The notes under the pieces are model-generated. The model ran no database searches and was not told the origin of the DNA. It saw only the letters and a list, made by a program, of their open reading frames with translations. Shown one piece after another: positions 34,455 to 44,164 of a DNA stretch of 64,000 bases. The stretch is taken from assembly GCA_038250235.1 (NCBI GenBank), contig JBBSCO010000003.1, forward strand, positions 1-64,000. The letters run 5' to 3'. Each line of letters opens with the position of its first letter. The stretch's first letter is position 1. The stretch comes from JAAUTS01 sp038250235 (GTDB lineage Bacteria; Verrucomicrobiota; Verrucomicrobiia; Methylacidiphilales; JAAUTS01). Made by a program: the position numbers and the translations under genes.

Positions 34455-35081
34455 CTACTGAACCCCGCCCGCCCGGATACTGCCTTTCAAATTCAACCAG
34501 GCAAAGATGCCAAGAATGATAGCCATGAAATACTCCCCGGTGGTATAAAACCAGTATCCCAGGGCGATGGCTGTAAGCAGACCAATGATACGGGCGGCTC
34601 TTTCAAAGCGGTATCCGATCAAATCGCGCAGGATCTGACCTCCGTCCATGGGCAAAATCGGAAGCAAATTGAATGCTGTCCATACAAGATTGACCTTCAG
34701 TCCAAACTCCAGAGCGGGAGCGATGGGAAGCAGGGAGAATTTTAACAGGATGTAACAGAAGCCCGCTGCCAGCAGGCTGGCCAGAGGTCCGGCCGTTGTG
34801 ATCATCAGGTGCTGCCAGCGCGAAAATGGGCCTCCACCGAGGAAGGTGACACCCCCCAGCCCATGCAACTCAATCACCGGGCGTCCGCCCCAATAACGTG
34901 TAGCCAGGGCGTGACCCAGTTCGTGGGCAAGAATGGAAAGAAAAACAACCCCGACCCTCGCTAACAAAGGAACCCACTCTTCCGCCTGGTCAACTCTCAA
35001 ACCGCCACTCAGCAAAAAAGCCGTCAGCCAGAAAAACAACTGGACACGCACCGGTATGCGGAAAATCTCAAGATTCAACAT
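34455..35081 (-). CDS. M50-family (site-2-type) membrane metalloprotease
   Basis: This 208-residue integral membrane protein has the zinc motif LAHELGHALA (residues about 51-60) and the third ligand in NLLPILPMDGGQ, with several hydrophobic helices between. There is no PDZ domain, so it belongs to the short M50B type (SpoIVFB-like). It would cut a substrate within the membrane. Its start overlaps the end of the kinase gene by 14 nt, so both are in one operon; that pairing suggests kinase-linked regulated proteolysis, which is inference. Confidence 0.9.
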   Translation of the reverse strand: MLNLEIFRIPVRVQLFFWLTAFLLSGGLRVDQAEEWVPLLARVGVVFLSILAHELGHALATRYWGGRPVIELHGLGGVTFLGGGPFSRWQHLMITTAGPLASLLAAGFCYILLKFSLLPIAPALEFGLKVNLVWTAFNLLPILPMDGGQILRDLIGYRFERAARIIGLLTAIALGYWFYTTGEYFMAIILGIFAWLNLKGSIRAGGVQ

Positions 35082-35949
35082 CCGCCCATACTTGCAGAGT
35101 CAACAGTTCTGTCAAAGCACTCTCTGCACTGACATGCCTCGCTTCCGGGTAACGCTCAATAAATTGATGCACCCAGTTGCCCAACTCCTGGCTGATGTCT
35201 GGTCGGATTTTGCACAGATCCTCCGGTTGCTCAATCAAATGGGCTTCAAGCGTTGCCTCAATGGTCGCCTTTTCAAAGGCGGGTTTCCCGGCCAATGCAT
35301 AATAAAGAACATGTCCAAGGGCGTAGAGATCCGAACGCATCGTAGGTTCTTCACCCTGGAGAAGTTCCGGTGAAACAAATTCCGGTGTACCCAGAATTTC
35401 CTCCTGGGCAACTTTACCCAGACCGGCGTCTTTACCCGCAAAGCGGGCCAGCCCGAAGTCAATGAGCTTCACACGCTGTTTCCCGTTCCCGAGAAGCGTC
35501 AACATAATGTTGTCAGGCTTGATGTCGCAGTGGATGACAGATTGTGTGTGCAGGGCTTGGAGTCCCATCAGGGACTGGCGGGCAATTTCCACAAAATCAG
35601 TCAAGGCCGGAACAACGGAATCAATGATCTGCTGCAGATTAGGCCCGGTCACCAGTTCCATCACCTGATAATAACCGGCCTCATCATTGCCGGTGGCATA
35701 CAGACCCATGACATTCTCATGCTGAACCAGCCGCAGACACTCGGCCTCATGTTCATTCAACCCCTCCTCTTCAATCGCCTCTTTGAGATCGTCCCGGAGT
35801 CTCTTGATCGCAACCGGGCGCAGGAGTTCATGATCCCAGCCTACATAAATATAGGCCAATCCTCCGCTGGCCAGAAGCTCATGCTGCTCATAGCGCCCCT
35901 CGATCAGTTTCGGTTTTGATGCCATAAGCTCTGTCAGTTCCTGAATCAT
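35068..35949 (-). CDS. Soluble Hanks-type Ser/Thr kinase with divergent motifs
   Basis: From the ATG at 35949 (MIQELTELMASKPK) the protein has 293 residues and is essentially a bare kinase domain. Lys of motif II is in PVAIKRL, the catalytic loop is HCDIKPDN (Cys in place of the usual Arg, HRD), the metal motif is IDFGLA, and the activation segment ends GTPEFVSPELL. The glycine loop LASGGLAYIYVG lacks the usual GxGxxG spacing. No membrane helix or sensor domain follows. The HCD form suggests a kinase not regulated by activation-loop phosphorylation. It overlaps the M50 protease gene downstream and is divergent from the gene at 36060. Confidence 0.9.
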   Translation of the reverse strand: MIQELTELMASKPKLIEGRYEQHELLASGGLAYIYVGWDHELLRPVAIKRLRDDLKEAIEEEGLNEHEAECLRLVQHENVMGLYATGNDEAGYYQVMELVTGPNLQQIIDSVVPALTDFVEIARQSLMGLQALHTQSVIHCDIKPDNIMLTLLGNGKQRVKLIDFGLARFAGKDAGLGKVAQEEILGTPEFVSPELLQGEEPTMRSDLYALGHVLYYALAGKPAFEKATIEATLEAHLIEQPEDLCKIRPDISQELGNWVHQFIERYPEARHVSAESALTELLTLQVWADVES

Positions 35950-36059
35950 ACGCAAAAGTCTCTTTCTGCCAATGTCCTTCCTTCTCCAAGAAAGAGGCCA
36001 CACCTGCAGTCTGCGCACACAGCGCTTGCAGACTGGTGGAAGGAGGTTAAACAAGAACC

Positions 36060-36557
36060 ATGTCACGCCTCCCCGACCGTTTCGATCTGCTCGTCCGCCA
36101 GGTCCGGAAGGAAGCCGGGTCTCCGGAAAGGCAGATTGATTTCCTGATGGCGGCTTTTTTTGCCCTCAAAGAAGCCCACCTCCTCAATACCGGAAACGAA
36201 GCCACTCCCATGCCATCTTTTGTCGAACTGGACAACCTGATCCTGATGCCGGTTTTCAGTTCAGCCGACCAGGCAGATACCTACACTTCGGAACGTGGCC
36301 AGCGACAGGACCGGGATCCCCTCGGCCTGATTTCCCTGCAACCCCCCGCGTTATTGGAATACACCCGCGCGTTCAAAGACTACGGCTGTCATCATTGGAT
36401 CATCAACCCGGGCCCCTACGGATTTATCGTTCCGGTGGAGGATGCGGAGACCTACCAGAAGCAACGTTTGAAATCCGGTGAAAAAAGCCATATCGGCTTC
36501 TGGATCCCGAATATGACCACGGAAGAAGAAGCTTTTTGGGAAGACCATGGGCTGTGA
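36060..36557 (+). CDS. SseB-like small acidic protein
   Basis: This 165-residue cytoplasmic protein has a segment (VELDNLILMPVFSSADQADTYT) that resembles the N-terminal domain of SseB-family proteins: a hydrophobic strand, then PVFSS and a threonine-rich turn. The match is weak. The rest is acidic and aromatic-rich (CHHWIINPGPYGFIVPV). It lies 111 nt from the divergent kinase operon, so they may share regulation, and 51 nt before uvrA. Function unknown. Confidence 0.5.
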   Translation: MSRLPDRFDLLVRQVRKEAGSPERQIDFLMAAFFALKEAHLLNTGNEATPMPSFVELDNLILMPVFSSADQADTYTSERGQRQDRDPLGLISLQPPALLEYTRAFKDYGCHHWIINPGPYGFIVPVEDAETYQKQRLKSGEKSHIGFWIPNMTTEEEAFWEDHGL

Positions 36558-36608
36558 TGTATCCGCCGCTCCGGAACAAACTTTCCTTTTCCCGATAAAA
36601 CACTCTCT

Positions 36609-39554
36609 TTGATCCGGTTTTACAAAACCTGTACTCCCGGTAAGCTTTCCCCCTTGATCCCCCACGAACCACAGTTCATCCGCATCAGCGGGGCACGGCA
36701 GCACAACCTGAAAAATATTTCAGTCTCCCTGCCTCGTAATCAGCTTGTCGTTATCACGGGACCATCCGGTTCGGGCAAATCCTCCCTCGCCTTCGACACC
36801 CTTTTTGCCGAAGGCCAGCGGCGCTACATGCAGAGCCTGTCTTCCTACGTGAGACAATTTCTGGACCAAATGGAAAAACCGGATGTGGATTTCATCGAAG
36901 GCCTTTCCCCGACAGTTGCCATTGAACAGCAAAGCTCCAGCACCAATCCCCGTTCCACCATCGCCACCGTCACGGAAATCTACGATTATCTCCGCGTTCT
37001 ATATGCCAGTTGTGGCCAGCCACATCATCCCCTGACAGGTCGATCCCTGAAAAAGCGAAGCCTTCAGGAGATCACCGACCAGGTCATGGATCATCCCGCT
37101 TCGGACCGTTTCATGATTCTTGCTCCTGTTGTGCAGAAGCAGAAGGGCGAGTTCCGTGACGTTCTGGAAAAATTAAAGAAAGACGGCTACCTGCGGGTGC
37201 GGGTGGACGGAACCATCCATTCCCTGGATCAACCGCCCAGACTGGATCCCAAAAAAATCCACACTATTGAGGTCGTGGTGGATCGCCTGAAGATTTCACC
37301 CGAGGGCCGGACCCGCACGGCGGAATCGATCGAGCTGGGATTGAAGTTGGGAGACGGTCTGATCCGCATCGTCTGGATGGGTGAAGGCGATGCCCTTTCT
37401 TCCGAGTGGCCGCTGAGCAATCAGAACTTCGATCCTGAAACCGGTTACCATTTTCCGGTTCTGGAGGCCCGCCATTTTTCATTCAACAGTCCCTTAGGTG
37501 CCTGTCCAACCTGTGGCGGCACGGGAACACACCTGCTCCCGGACGCCGACCTGATCGTGGTGGATAAAGATCTGACTCTGGATGAGCAACCACTCGGTCC
37601 CTGGCGCCGTGCCCCCAAACGGATGGCAGGTTATTACAAGGGCATTTTGCGGGATCTGGCCCGACATGCCGGAGTCCCAATAACCACCCCGTGGAGGGAT
37701 GTTCCCGCAAATTTCCGGGATTTGGTCATGGATGGTTCCGGCGGGGAGGATCTGGACTTCCAGGTGATGAAGGCAGGCCGTCTGACCACACAATCCAAAC
37801 CCTTCGACGGCCTGCTTCATTTCGTACAGAATCTTTACGATACAAGTGACAGCCCGCTGACCCGGCACCGCATGGCAGCATTCATGGGCAAAAGCACCTG
37901 CCCCGGCTGCAACGGTAAACGACTGAAAAAGGAAGTTCTGGCTGTAACCCTTGGAGAAAACACCCGTCCCCCAGCACCCAACATCGACGACTTCTGCCGC
38001 TGGACGATCACGGAGGCATCTGATTTTCTTAAATCACACCAATGGTCAAAAATCCAGGGCAGCATCGTCAAAGAGCTCCTGCAGGAAATCCAGTCGAGAT
38101 TGAATTTCCTGAAAGATGTTGGCCTGGGCTATCTGAGTCTGAACCGGGAAACGGGAACCCTGTCAGGAGGTGAAATCCAGCGCATACGCCTGGCCACCCA
38201 GATCGGTTCAGGCCTGACCGGGGTGCTTTATGTGTTGGACGAACCCAGCATCGGTCTGCACCAGCGCGACAATGAGCGGCTGATCGCGACGCTGGAACGC
38301 CTCAGGGACATGGGTAACTCGGTGGTCGTGGTGGAGCATGATGAAGACACCATGGAGCGGGCCGACTATCTGGTGGACATGGGCCCTGGTGCGGGAGTTC
38401 AGGGAGGCAGGATCGTGGCGGAAGGAACAGCCCAAGAAGTAAAGGATCACCCTCTTTCCCTGACAGGCCGCTACCTCTCAGGCAGGCTGGGCATCCCGCT
38501 GCCGCGCAAACGAAAGGCTCCGCAAGGTGAATGGCTGGAAGTGATCGGAGCCAGAGAAAACAATCTGAAAAACATTTCCGCCCGGATTCCCATCGGCTGC
38601 TTTACCTGTGTCACAGGTGTGAGCGGTTCCGGGAAAAGCACCCTGATCAACGACATTCTCAGCCGCGCCCTCTTCCGGACTTTTTATCAGGCCAAGGAAA
38701 GGCCCGGCCAGTATGACCGGATCGAGGGACTTAAATACCTGGACAAGGTCGTGACCATCGACCAGTCCGCGATCGGGCGCACCCCACGCTCCAATCCCGC
38801 AACCTATGTCGGCGCTTTTGACGCCATTCGCGATCTTTACGCCCAGCTGCCGGCTTCGCGGATCCGCGGTTACCCCAAGGGCCGCTTCAGCTTCAATACC
38901 GCAGGAGGCCGTTGCGAACACTGTGAAGGGGACGGTTCCAAAAAAATCGAGATGCATTTCCTTCCCGATGTTTATGTGCCCTGCGAAGTCTGCAAAGGGA
39001 AACGTTTCAACCGCGAAACATTGGAGGTCACCTTCAAAAGCAAAAACATCGCCGATATCCTGGATCTCACCGTGCATGAAGCTCTGAATTTGTTCAAAAG
39101 TGTCCCTACTATTTCAGGAAAATTGGAAACACTGGCCAAAGTCGGACTGGGCTATCTGACTCTGGGGCAGTCCGCTACCACGCTTTCGGGAGGGGAAGCC
39201 CAACGGATTAAATTGGCTGCGGAATTGACGAAGCGGGCCACAGGCCGCACATGCTACATTCTGGACGAGCCAACAACCGGCCTGCATTTTGTTGATATTG
39301 AAGAACTTCTGAAAGTTCTCTTCCAACTTCGCGACCAAGGGAACACCGTCATTGTAATTGAACACCATTTGGACGTCATTAAATCTGCGGACTATATTAT
39401 TGATCTCGGTCCGGAAGGGGGCGAGAATGGAGGACGTATTCTTGTTTCCGGAACTCCGGAAGAGGTAGCAGCATTTCAAGGTAGTCATACGGGAAGTTTT
39501 TTGGTAAAAAAGCTCGCAACTAAATATGGTAAAGGCACTTCCATCACAAGTTAA
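36609..39554 (+). CDS. uvrA: UvrABC excinuclease subunit A
   Basis: UvrA is the damage sensor of nucleotide excision repair, a dimeric ABC-type ATPase. The 981 residues (Escherichia coli 940) show two ATPase cassettes. Walker A is TGPSGSGKSS near residue 50 and TGVSGSGKST near 672; the ABC signatures are LSGGEIQRIRLA and LSGGEAQRIKLA. The two zinc modules contain CPTCGGTG plus CPGCNGKRL and CEHCEGDG plus CEVCKGKRF. The start is unsettled: the frame opens with a TTG at 36609, and TTG 36654 is an alternative; the family's core begins at FIRISGARQHNLKNI. The TPR gene overlaps or closely follows its end. Confidence 0.97.
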   Translation: MIRFYKTCTPGKLSPLIPHEPQFIRISGARQHNLKNISVSLPRNQLVVITGPSGSGKSSLAFDTLFAEGQRRYMQSLSSYVRQFLDQMEKPDVDFIEGLSPTVAIEQQSSSTNPRSTIATVTEIYDYLRVLYASCGQPHHPLTGRSLKKRSLQEITDQVMDHPASDRFMILAPVVQKQKGEFRDVLEKLKKDGYLRVRVDGTIHSLDQPPRLDPKKIHTIEVVVDRLKISPEGRTRTAESIELGLKLGDGLIRIVWMGEGDALSSEWPLSNQNFDPETGYHFPVLEARHFSFNSPLGACPTCGGTGTHLLPDADLIVVDKDLTLDEQPLGPWRRAPKRMAGYYKGILRDLARHAGVPITTPWRDVPANFRDLVMDGSGGEDLDFQVMKAGRLTTQSKPFDGLLHFVQNLYDTSDSPLTRHRMAAFMGKSTCPGCNGKRLKKEVLAVTLGENTRPPAPNIDDFCRWTITEASDFLKSHQWSKIQGSIVKELLQEIQSRLNFLKDVGLGYLSLNRETGTLSGGEIQRIRLATQIGSGLTGVLYVLDEPSIGLHQRDNERLIATLERLRDMGNSVVVVEHDEDTMERADYLVDMGPGAGVQGGRIVAEGTAQEVKDHPLSLTGRYLSGRLGIPLPRKRKAPQGEWLEVIGARENNLKNISARIPIGCFTCVTGVSGSGKSTLINDILSRALFRTFYQAKERPGQYDRIEGLKYLDKVVTIDQSAIGRTPRSNPATYVGAFDAIRDLYAQLPASRIRGYPKGRFSFNTAGGRCEHCEGDGSKKIEMHFLPDVYVPCEVCKGKRFNRETLEVTFKSKNIADILDLTVHEALNLFKSVPTISGKLETLAKVGLGYLTLGQSATTLSGGEAQRIKLAAELTKRATGRTCYILDEPTTGLHFVDIEELLKVLFQLRDQGNTVIVIEHHLDVIKSADYIIDLGPEGGENGGRILVSGTPEEVAAFQGSHTGSFLVKKLATKYGKGTSITS

Positions 39555-42120
39555 CTCCTTTCACACAAAAGGATTCATCAAGGCTCCCTGCCTGAACAGG
39601 ACTCTGGTGCATGTGCTGCTGCTGCTGCTGGCCATCGGACTCGTTTCCTCAGCCCAAGCCAAGCCCGGCGAAGGAGAGAAGAAGGCCCTGACCGTTGCCC
39701 AAAAAGCCTTTCAGGACTCCCAATATGACGTTGCCGCAATCAAGTTGCAGGATTTCCTGAAAGCCTATCCAAAAAGCGAATCGGCTGCGGAAGCTACCCT
39801 GCTGCTGGGTCAAAGCTTCTTTTTTCAGGACAACAAGGACAAGGCACTGGACATTTTCCAAAATAGTCCGGCCACAACCACTGAAGAACTGAAGGGGGAC
39901 TTTGCGTTCTGGAAAGCGGAAACCCTGCTGATCCAGGAAAAATGGGATGCCGCAGTGGAAAGCTACCGCGCTTTCGTTAAATTATATCCGGGAAACAGCC
40001 ACCTGAATGAAGCCCTGCTGCATCTCAGCGGTGCCCTCTTGGGCAATGGCAAACCGGAGGAGGCCAAAGAGGTTCTGCTACCCCTCATGGCCCTGAAAAC
40101 TACCGACAAGCAACGCCATCCCGCCGTTCTCCAACAGGCCCGTATTCTGGCTTCGACCGGCAACTATGCCGAAGCCGGAAGCCTGTTGATTATGCTATTG
40201 AACGAAAAGCTGGAGCGCAGTGTGCTTTATCCGGCAGCCTATCTGGCCGGAGAAGTCAATCTACAGGCCAAAGAGTTCAACGATGCCCAAAAGAATTTCC
40301 GTCTGATCACCAATGATAGCCGGGCCTATCCAAAAAGTCTCGTTGCCAAAGCCTGGCTGGGAAATGGCGCTGCTTTCGAAGGAGAACAAAAATGGGGCCA
40401 GGCAGCGGAAGCCTACGAAAAAGCCCTCGCCTTTTCTGACGATCCTGCACTGGTGGAAAGCTCCGTGATACGTTTTTTGAGTGCCCATACCAAAGCCTCG
40501 ACCCTGGCCCAGGGAACGTTGAAAGTCCGGCAGATGGCGAGAAATCCCAAAGAAAAAATCGGTGCCCTGGGATTTTATGCCATCGGGAAATTTTATTTTG
40601 ACGCCAAGAATTACGATGCGGCCATTTCCGAAATGGACAATTTCATCAGCAGCAATCCCGACTCCAACTGGGTTCCTACAGCGCAACTCCTGATCGCTGA
40701 CTCTCTCTACCAGAAAAAAGACACTGCCGCCGCCGTCACCGCTTTTAACGAACTGGTCAAACAAAAGAAAAACAAAGAAGCTTCCCTTCAGGCCAGACTG
40801 CGGCTGGCCGAAATCAGCTATGCTGAAGGGGATTTTCCGGGAGCAGCGGAGAACTTTCTGGCCGCCTCCCAATCGGATGCCGGCAATCTGGCAGAAGGTG
40901 CATGGTTCCGCGGTTTGATTTCCCTGGCAAAAGGGGGGAATCTGGAAGAGTTCAAAAAACAATTCAAACTGTTCGGCGACAAATTCCCGGGCAGCCCCAG
41001 AAAGAATGAACTGCTCCTGGAGCAGGCGGCCTTGTTAGACCAATCAGGAAAAGGTGCCGAAGCGCGGAAAATCTATGAAACCGTGGCGGCAGAGTCGGCA
41101 GACAACAAAGCCGAAGCCCTGCTCCGCCTGGGTCGTTCCGCCATCCAGGCGCCTGTGGACTATGAAAAAGCCATCCAAACCCTGACGGCCTTGGAAAAAG
41201 ACTACCCGGACTATCCACATCTTGACCAAGCCGTTTCCATGCGGATCAGAGCCCAGGTGGAAAACCTCCAATTCAAAGACAAAGAAGCCGAGGGAAGGAA
41301 GGAATATCAGAAATTTATTACCCGTTTCCCTGATTCACCGGAAATTCCACAGATCACGCTGCAGTTGGCCCAGTCCTATTCCAATGAAGGAAACCATGCC
41401 GAAGCCCAGGTACGCTTCGAAAAACTGGCCGCCGATTTCCCCAAAGCCAAAAACAACATTGCCGACTTTGCCCTCTACTCAGCAGGAAGAAGTGCCATGG
41501 CCCAGAGCGAATTCAAGCAAGCCGTCGCCATTCTTGAAAAAATCCCGCAGGATTCCCCCTTTAAAACGCCCGCGCGGCTGGCTCAGGTCCGTTGTTACAT
41601 GTTTCAAAACAACTACCTCGACGCCATCCGGATCTGTGATTCCATTCTTCTGAACAGGAAAGAGGACGACGCGTGGGTGGAGGCTTCCATCCGCAAAGCC
41701 AATTGCCTTTACACTCTCGCGGCGGAAGATACCCAAAAATATCTTCTTGCCCTGGAGGTGACCTCCAAAGTTTTTGCTTCCAAGGAGGCCGCAGTCCACC
41801 AGCGCAATGAGGCCGGTCATTTGAAAGGCGCCATTCTTCAAAAATTGAACCGCGGCAGCGAAGCCATGGAAGCATACCTTGATGTGGTTTACAGCCAGGT
41901 TCTGCCGACCGAAATCACCGGACAGACGCAACATCCTGAGTTTTACTGGTTTATCAAGTCCGGCCAAGCAGCCGCCAGCATGCGCGAAGACAAAGGGGAT
42001 GTTCGCGGAGCAGTTGAAATTTACCATATCCTGGAAAGGCTTGGGGATCCAAACCGAGAGGAATTCCGCCGTAAAATCGAATCACTTAGGTCAAAAAACT
42101 TCCTTTACGAAGAATCATAA
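39526..42120 (+). CDS. Exported TPR-repeat protein
   Basis: This protein has 864 residues with a signal peptide (HVLLLLLAIGLVSSAQA), then about 20 TPR-like helical hairpins (for example YPKSESAAEATLLLGQSFF and YPGNSHLNEALLHLSGALL). TPR arrays of this BamD/CpoB style work in the periplasm as scaffolds for outer-membrane or cell-wall machines. The frame opens at an ATG inside uvrA (29-nt overlap). A GTG at 39607 with AGGA 6 nt upstream would give a shorter signal peptide; the choice is open. The sequence gives no specific partner. Confidence 0.85.
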   Translation: MVKALPSQVNSFHTKGFIKAPCLNRTLVHVLLLLLAIGLVSSAQAKPGEGEKKALTVAQKAFQDSQYDVAAIKLQDFLKAYPKSESAAEATLLLGQSFFFQDNKDKALDIFQNSPATTTEELKGDFAFWKAETLLIQEKWDAAVESYRAFVKLYPGNSHLNEALLHLSGALLGNGKPEEAKEVLLPLMALKTTDKQRHPAVLQQARILASTGNYAEAGSLLIMLLNEKLERSVLYPAAYLAGEVNLQAKEFNDAQKNFRLITNDSRAYPKSLVAKAWLGNGAAFEGEQKWGQAAEAYEKALAFSDDPALVESSVIRFLSAHTKASTLAQGTLKVRQMARNPKEKIGALGFYAIGKFYFDAKNYDAAISEMDNFISSNPDSNWVPTAQLLIADSLYQKKDTAAAVTAFNELVKQKKNKEASLQARLRLAEISYAEGDFPGAAENFLAASQSDAGNLAEGAWFRGLISLAKGGNLEEFKKQFKLFGDKFPGSPRKNELLLEQAALLDQSGKGAEARKIYETVAAESADNKAEALLRLGRSAIQAPVDYEKAIQTLTALEKDYPDYPHLDQAVSMRIRAQVENLQFKDKEAEGRKEYQKFITRFPDSPEIPQITLQLAQSYSNEGNHAEAQVRFEKLAADFPKAKNNIADFALYSAGRSAMAQSEFKQAVAILEKIPQDSPFKTPARLAQVRCYMFQNNYLDAIRICDSILLNRKEDDAWVEASIRKANCLYTLAAEDTQKYLLALEVTSKVFASKEAAVHQRNEAGHLKGAILQKLNRGSEAMEAYLDVVYSQVLPTEITGQTQHPEFYWFIKSGQAAASMREDKGDVRGAVEIYHILERLGDPNREEFRRKIESLRSKNFLYEES

Positions 42121-42152
42121 CGATTACTTTCATCGACCATAAGGCGATCTCA

Positions 42153-42180
42153 TTGACTTGCCTCAAGGCTCTTTTATACT
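42153..42180 (+). promoter_or_regulatory. Sigma-70 promoter of the STAS gene, leaderless layout
   Basis: TTGACT (42153-42158) and TATACT (42175-42180) are 16 nt apart, a strong housekeeping promoter. The expected transcript start (about 42187) coincides with the GTG start of the STAS gene, so the mRNA may be leaderless. Confidence 0.6.
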
Positions 42181-42186
42181 AAGGAA

Positions 42187-42696
42187 GTGGAAGATTCATC
42201 AATCCTGGTAGGTCAGGAAGGGCAAACGGGAACCGCCCGGGTTATCGGGAAGGGTTCTTTTAAGAACGCCCGACACCTCGCCAAATATGTTGAGAAGGCC
42301 TCGCAGGCTGGCATGAGGGATCTTGTCATCGACCTTCAGGATTGCATTCACATGGACAGCACCTTCATGGGGGTTATGGCAGGACTCGCTGCCGGACGAC
42401 GTAAGGAAACTCTTTCCACCACCCGGGTCATTAACACCAACGCCCGCAACCTTGAACTTCTTCAAACTCTGGGTCTGGATCGTATTCTGTCTATCGAAGC
42501 CAATGCGCCTGCGTCCTCTTCTGGGGATTTCAAACCCCTTGACCATGCCGACACTGAGGACAAGCAGGAGGTCGCGCAGACTATGCTCCAGGCCCACCAA
42601 AACCTGGTGGATCTTGACTCCCAAAATGCAGCCAAATTCCAGGATGTGTTGGTTTATTTAAAAGATAAACTCGGGATCAGTGACTCCGCCAGATGA
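42187..42696 (+). CDS. STAS-domain anti-sigma-factor antagonist-like protein
   Basis: This 169-residue protein has a STAS domain with DLVIDLQDCIHMDSTFMG: Ser58 in DST is the site phosphorylated in SpoIIAA/RsbV-type proteins. A helical tail of about 60 residues follows. In the partner-switch scheme the phosphorylated form is inactive and a PP2C phosphatase restores it. That phosphatase type is encoded by the next gene, whose frame overlaps by 17 nt. No matching anti-sigma kinase (RsbW type) is in the window. GTG 42187 is used because no other start precedes the domain. Confidence 0.85.
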   Translation: MEDSSILVGQEGQTGTARVIGKGSFKNARHLAKYVEKASQAGMRDLVIDLQDCIHMDSTFMGVMAGLAAGRRKETLSTTRVINTNARNLELLQTLGLDRILSIEANAPASSSGDFKPLDHADTEDKQEVAQTMLQAHQNLVDLDSQNAAKFQDVLVYLKDKLGISDSAR

Positions 42697-44164
42697 AGTC
42701 CGCCCACGCTTTGGCTCCCCCGATGATACCATGATTTTCATTGTCACGTTCTTTATTGCCCTGATTGTTTATTTGTCATGGGAACTGAAACGTTCCCGCG
42801 ATGAAAAGGATAATCAGGCCCGGATCTTCACCAAACTTCAGGAAGAAAAAAAAGTCATTTTTGATCTGCTTAACGATCTGGGCGAAGCCTTTTCCGAAGA
42901 AGTCGACCGGCGCCAACTGCTCAAAATCATCCTGGACTCCAGTATTAGCGTCACCGGGGCGCGAGGTGGCGTGGTCTACCTCCTCAATCCCCCGAAAAAC
43001 CAACTGTTGGCCGAAGCCGTCTGCGGCATGTTTCCTCCCCCTCTGCCCCTGCCGCGTGAAGCCGAGAGCAAGATCGTAACCCGGGAGGAATACCTGGAAA
43101 CAGTTCTCCGCAATGAAGCCATCCCGGTCCAATCAGAGAATATTCTGATCCAGGCACTGCAGGATGAAAAAGGGTTTCTCCTCGAAGACACAACCGAGGA
43201 CAACCGTTTTCCGGCTTTTGAAGAACCCACCCTCCGGGTAAAAAGCTACATCGCCATCCCCTTGAGGTATCGTTCGGAAAAATACGGCGTCCTGGCCCTG
43301 GCCAATCCCGTTCATGAAGGCGGTTTCAGTACAAATGATTTCGATATTGCACGCTCCATTGCCTACCAGGCCTCATTCTACCTTCATAATGCCACCGTGT
43401 TCAGTCAATTGGCAGAAAAACAACGTCTGGACCGGGATTTGGAGGCCGCCCATGAAATCCAGCGCATTCTGCTGCCGGAAAAATGCCCGACCATTCAAGG
43501 CTATGAAATCGCAGCCATGAACATTCCCGCCCAGCATGTGAGCGGTGATTACTACGACTTTGTCAACGTTGACGAAAATCGTGTCGGGATCGCCATCGCG
43601 GACGTTTCCGGAAAAGGTGTTCCTGCATCCCTGATCATGGCCATGTGCCGCACAGTACTAAAAAACCAGGCCGCCGGTCGCCACTCGGCGGCCGATGTGC
43701 TCCGCCATGTCAACAGCATCCTATATCCGGATATCCGCGAAGACATGTTCATCACGATGGCCTATGCAGTGCTGGACTTCAAAAATCATACCCTGACCCT
43801 GGCCAAAGCCGGTCATGACGCGCCCTTGATCTACCAGGCAGGCGATGTCCCGATCCAAAGCCTGCAGGCCCCGGGAATCGCGCTCGGCATTGACAGCGGT
43901 GAAGTCTTCGATACGGTAGTTTCTGATCTGGTCATTTCTCTCAAACCGGAAGATACCGTCCTGATGTACACGGACGGCATCAATGAAGCGGTGGATGCCG
44001 AAGGGCTGGAATTTGGCAAGGAACAGATCAAAAGTGCCATGAAAGCCGGCGCACCCGGCGGAGCGGCCTACCTCATCCAGAATGTGGTTGAACGTGTTTG
44101 CCGTTTCCGCGGCGAACAGGAACAAAATGACGATATCACTCTGGTAACCATCAAAAGAAAATGA
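42680..44164 (+). CDS. GAF plus PP2C (SpoIIE-type) protein phosphatase
   Basis: The 494-residue protein has an N-terminal membrane helix (about 19-33), a GAF domain (about 60-250), and a C-terminal SpoIIE/RsbU-type PP2C phosphatase. The metal-binding residues lie in VSGDYYDF, IADVSGKGVPAS, MYTDGINEA and NDDITLV. Phosphatases of this kind dephosphorylate STAS proteins in response to a GAF-sensed signal. It overlaps the STAS gene and its own stop overlaps grpE (ATGA), so a stress-response operon leading into chaperones is likely. ATG 42731 would trim the start without losing the helix. Confidence 0.92.
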   Translation: MTPPDEVRPRFGSPDDTMIFIVTFFIALIVYLSWELKRSRDEKDNQARIFTKLQEEKKVIFDLLNDLGEAFSEEVDRRQLLKIILDSSISVTGARGGVVYLLNPPKNQLLAEAVCGMFPPPLPLPREAESKIVTREEYLETVLRNEAIPVQSENILIQALQDEKGFLLEDTTEDNRFPAFEEPTLRVKSYIAIPLRYRSEKYGVLALANPVHEGGFSTNDFDIARSIAYQASFYLHNATVFSQLAEKQRLDRDLEAAHEIQRILLPEKCPTIQGYEIAAMNIPAQHVSGDYYDFVNVDENRVGIAIADVSGKGVPASLIMAMCRTVLKNQAAGRHSAADVLRHVNSILYPDIREDMFITMAYAVLDFKNHTLTLAKAGHDAPLIYQAGDVPIQSLQAPGIALGIDSGEVFDTVVSDLVISLKPEDTVLMYTDGINEAVDAEGLEFGKEQIKSAMKAGAPGGAAYLIQNVVERVCRFRGEQEQNDDITLVTIKRK

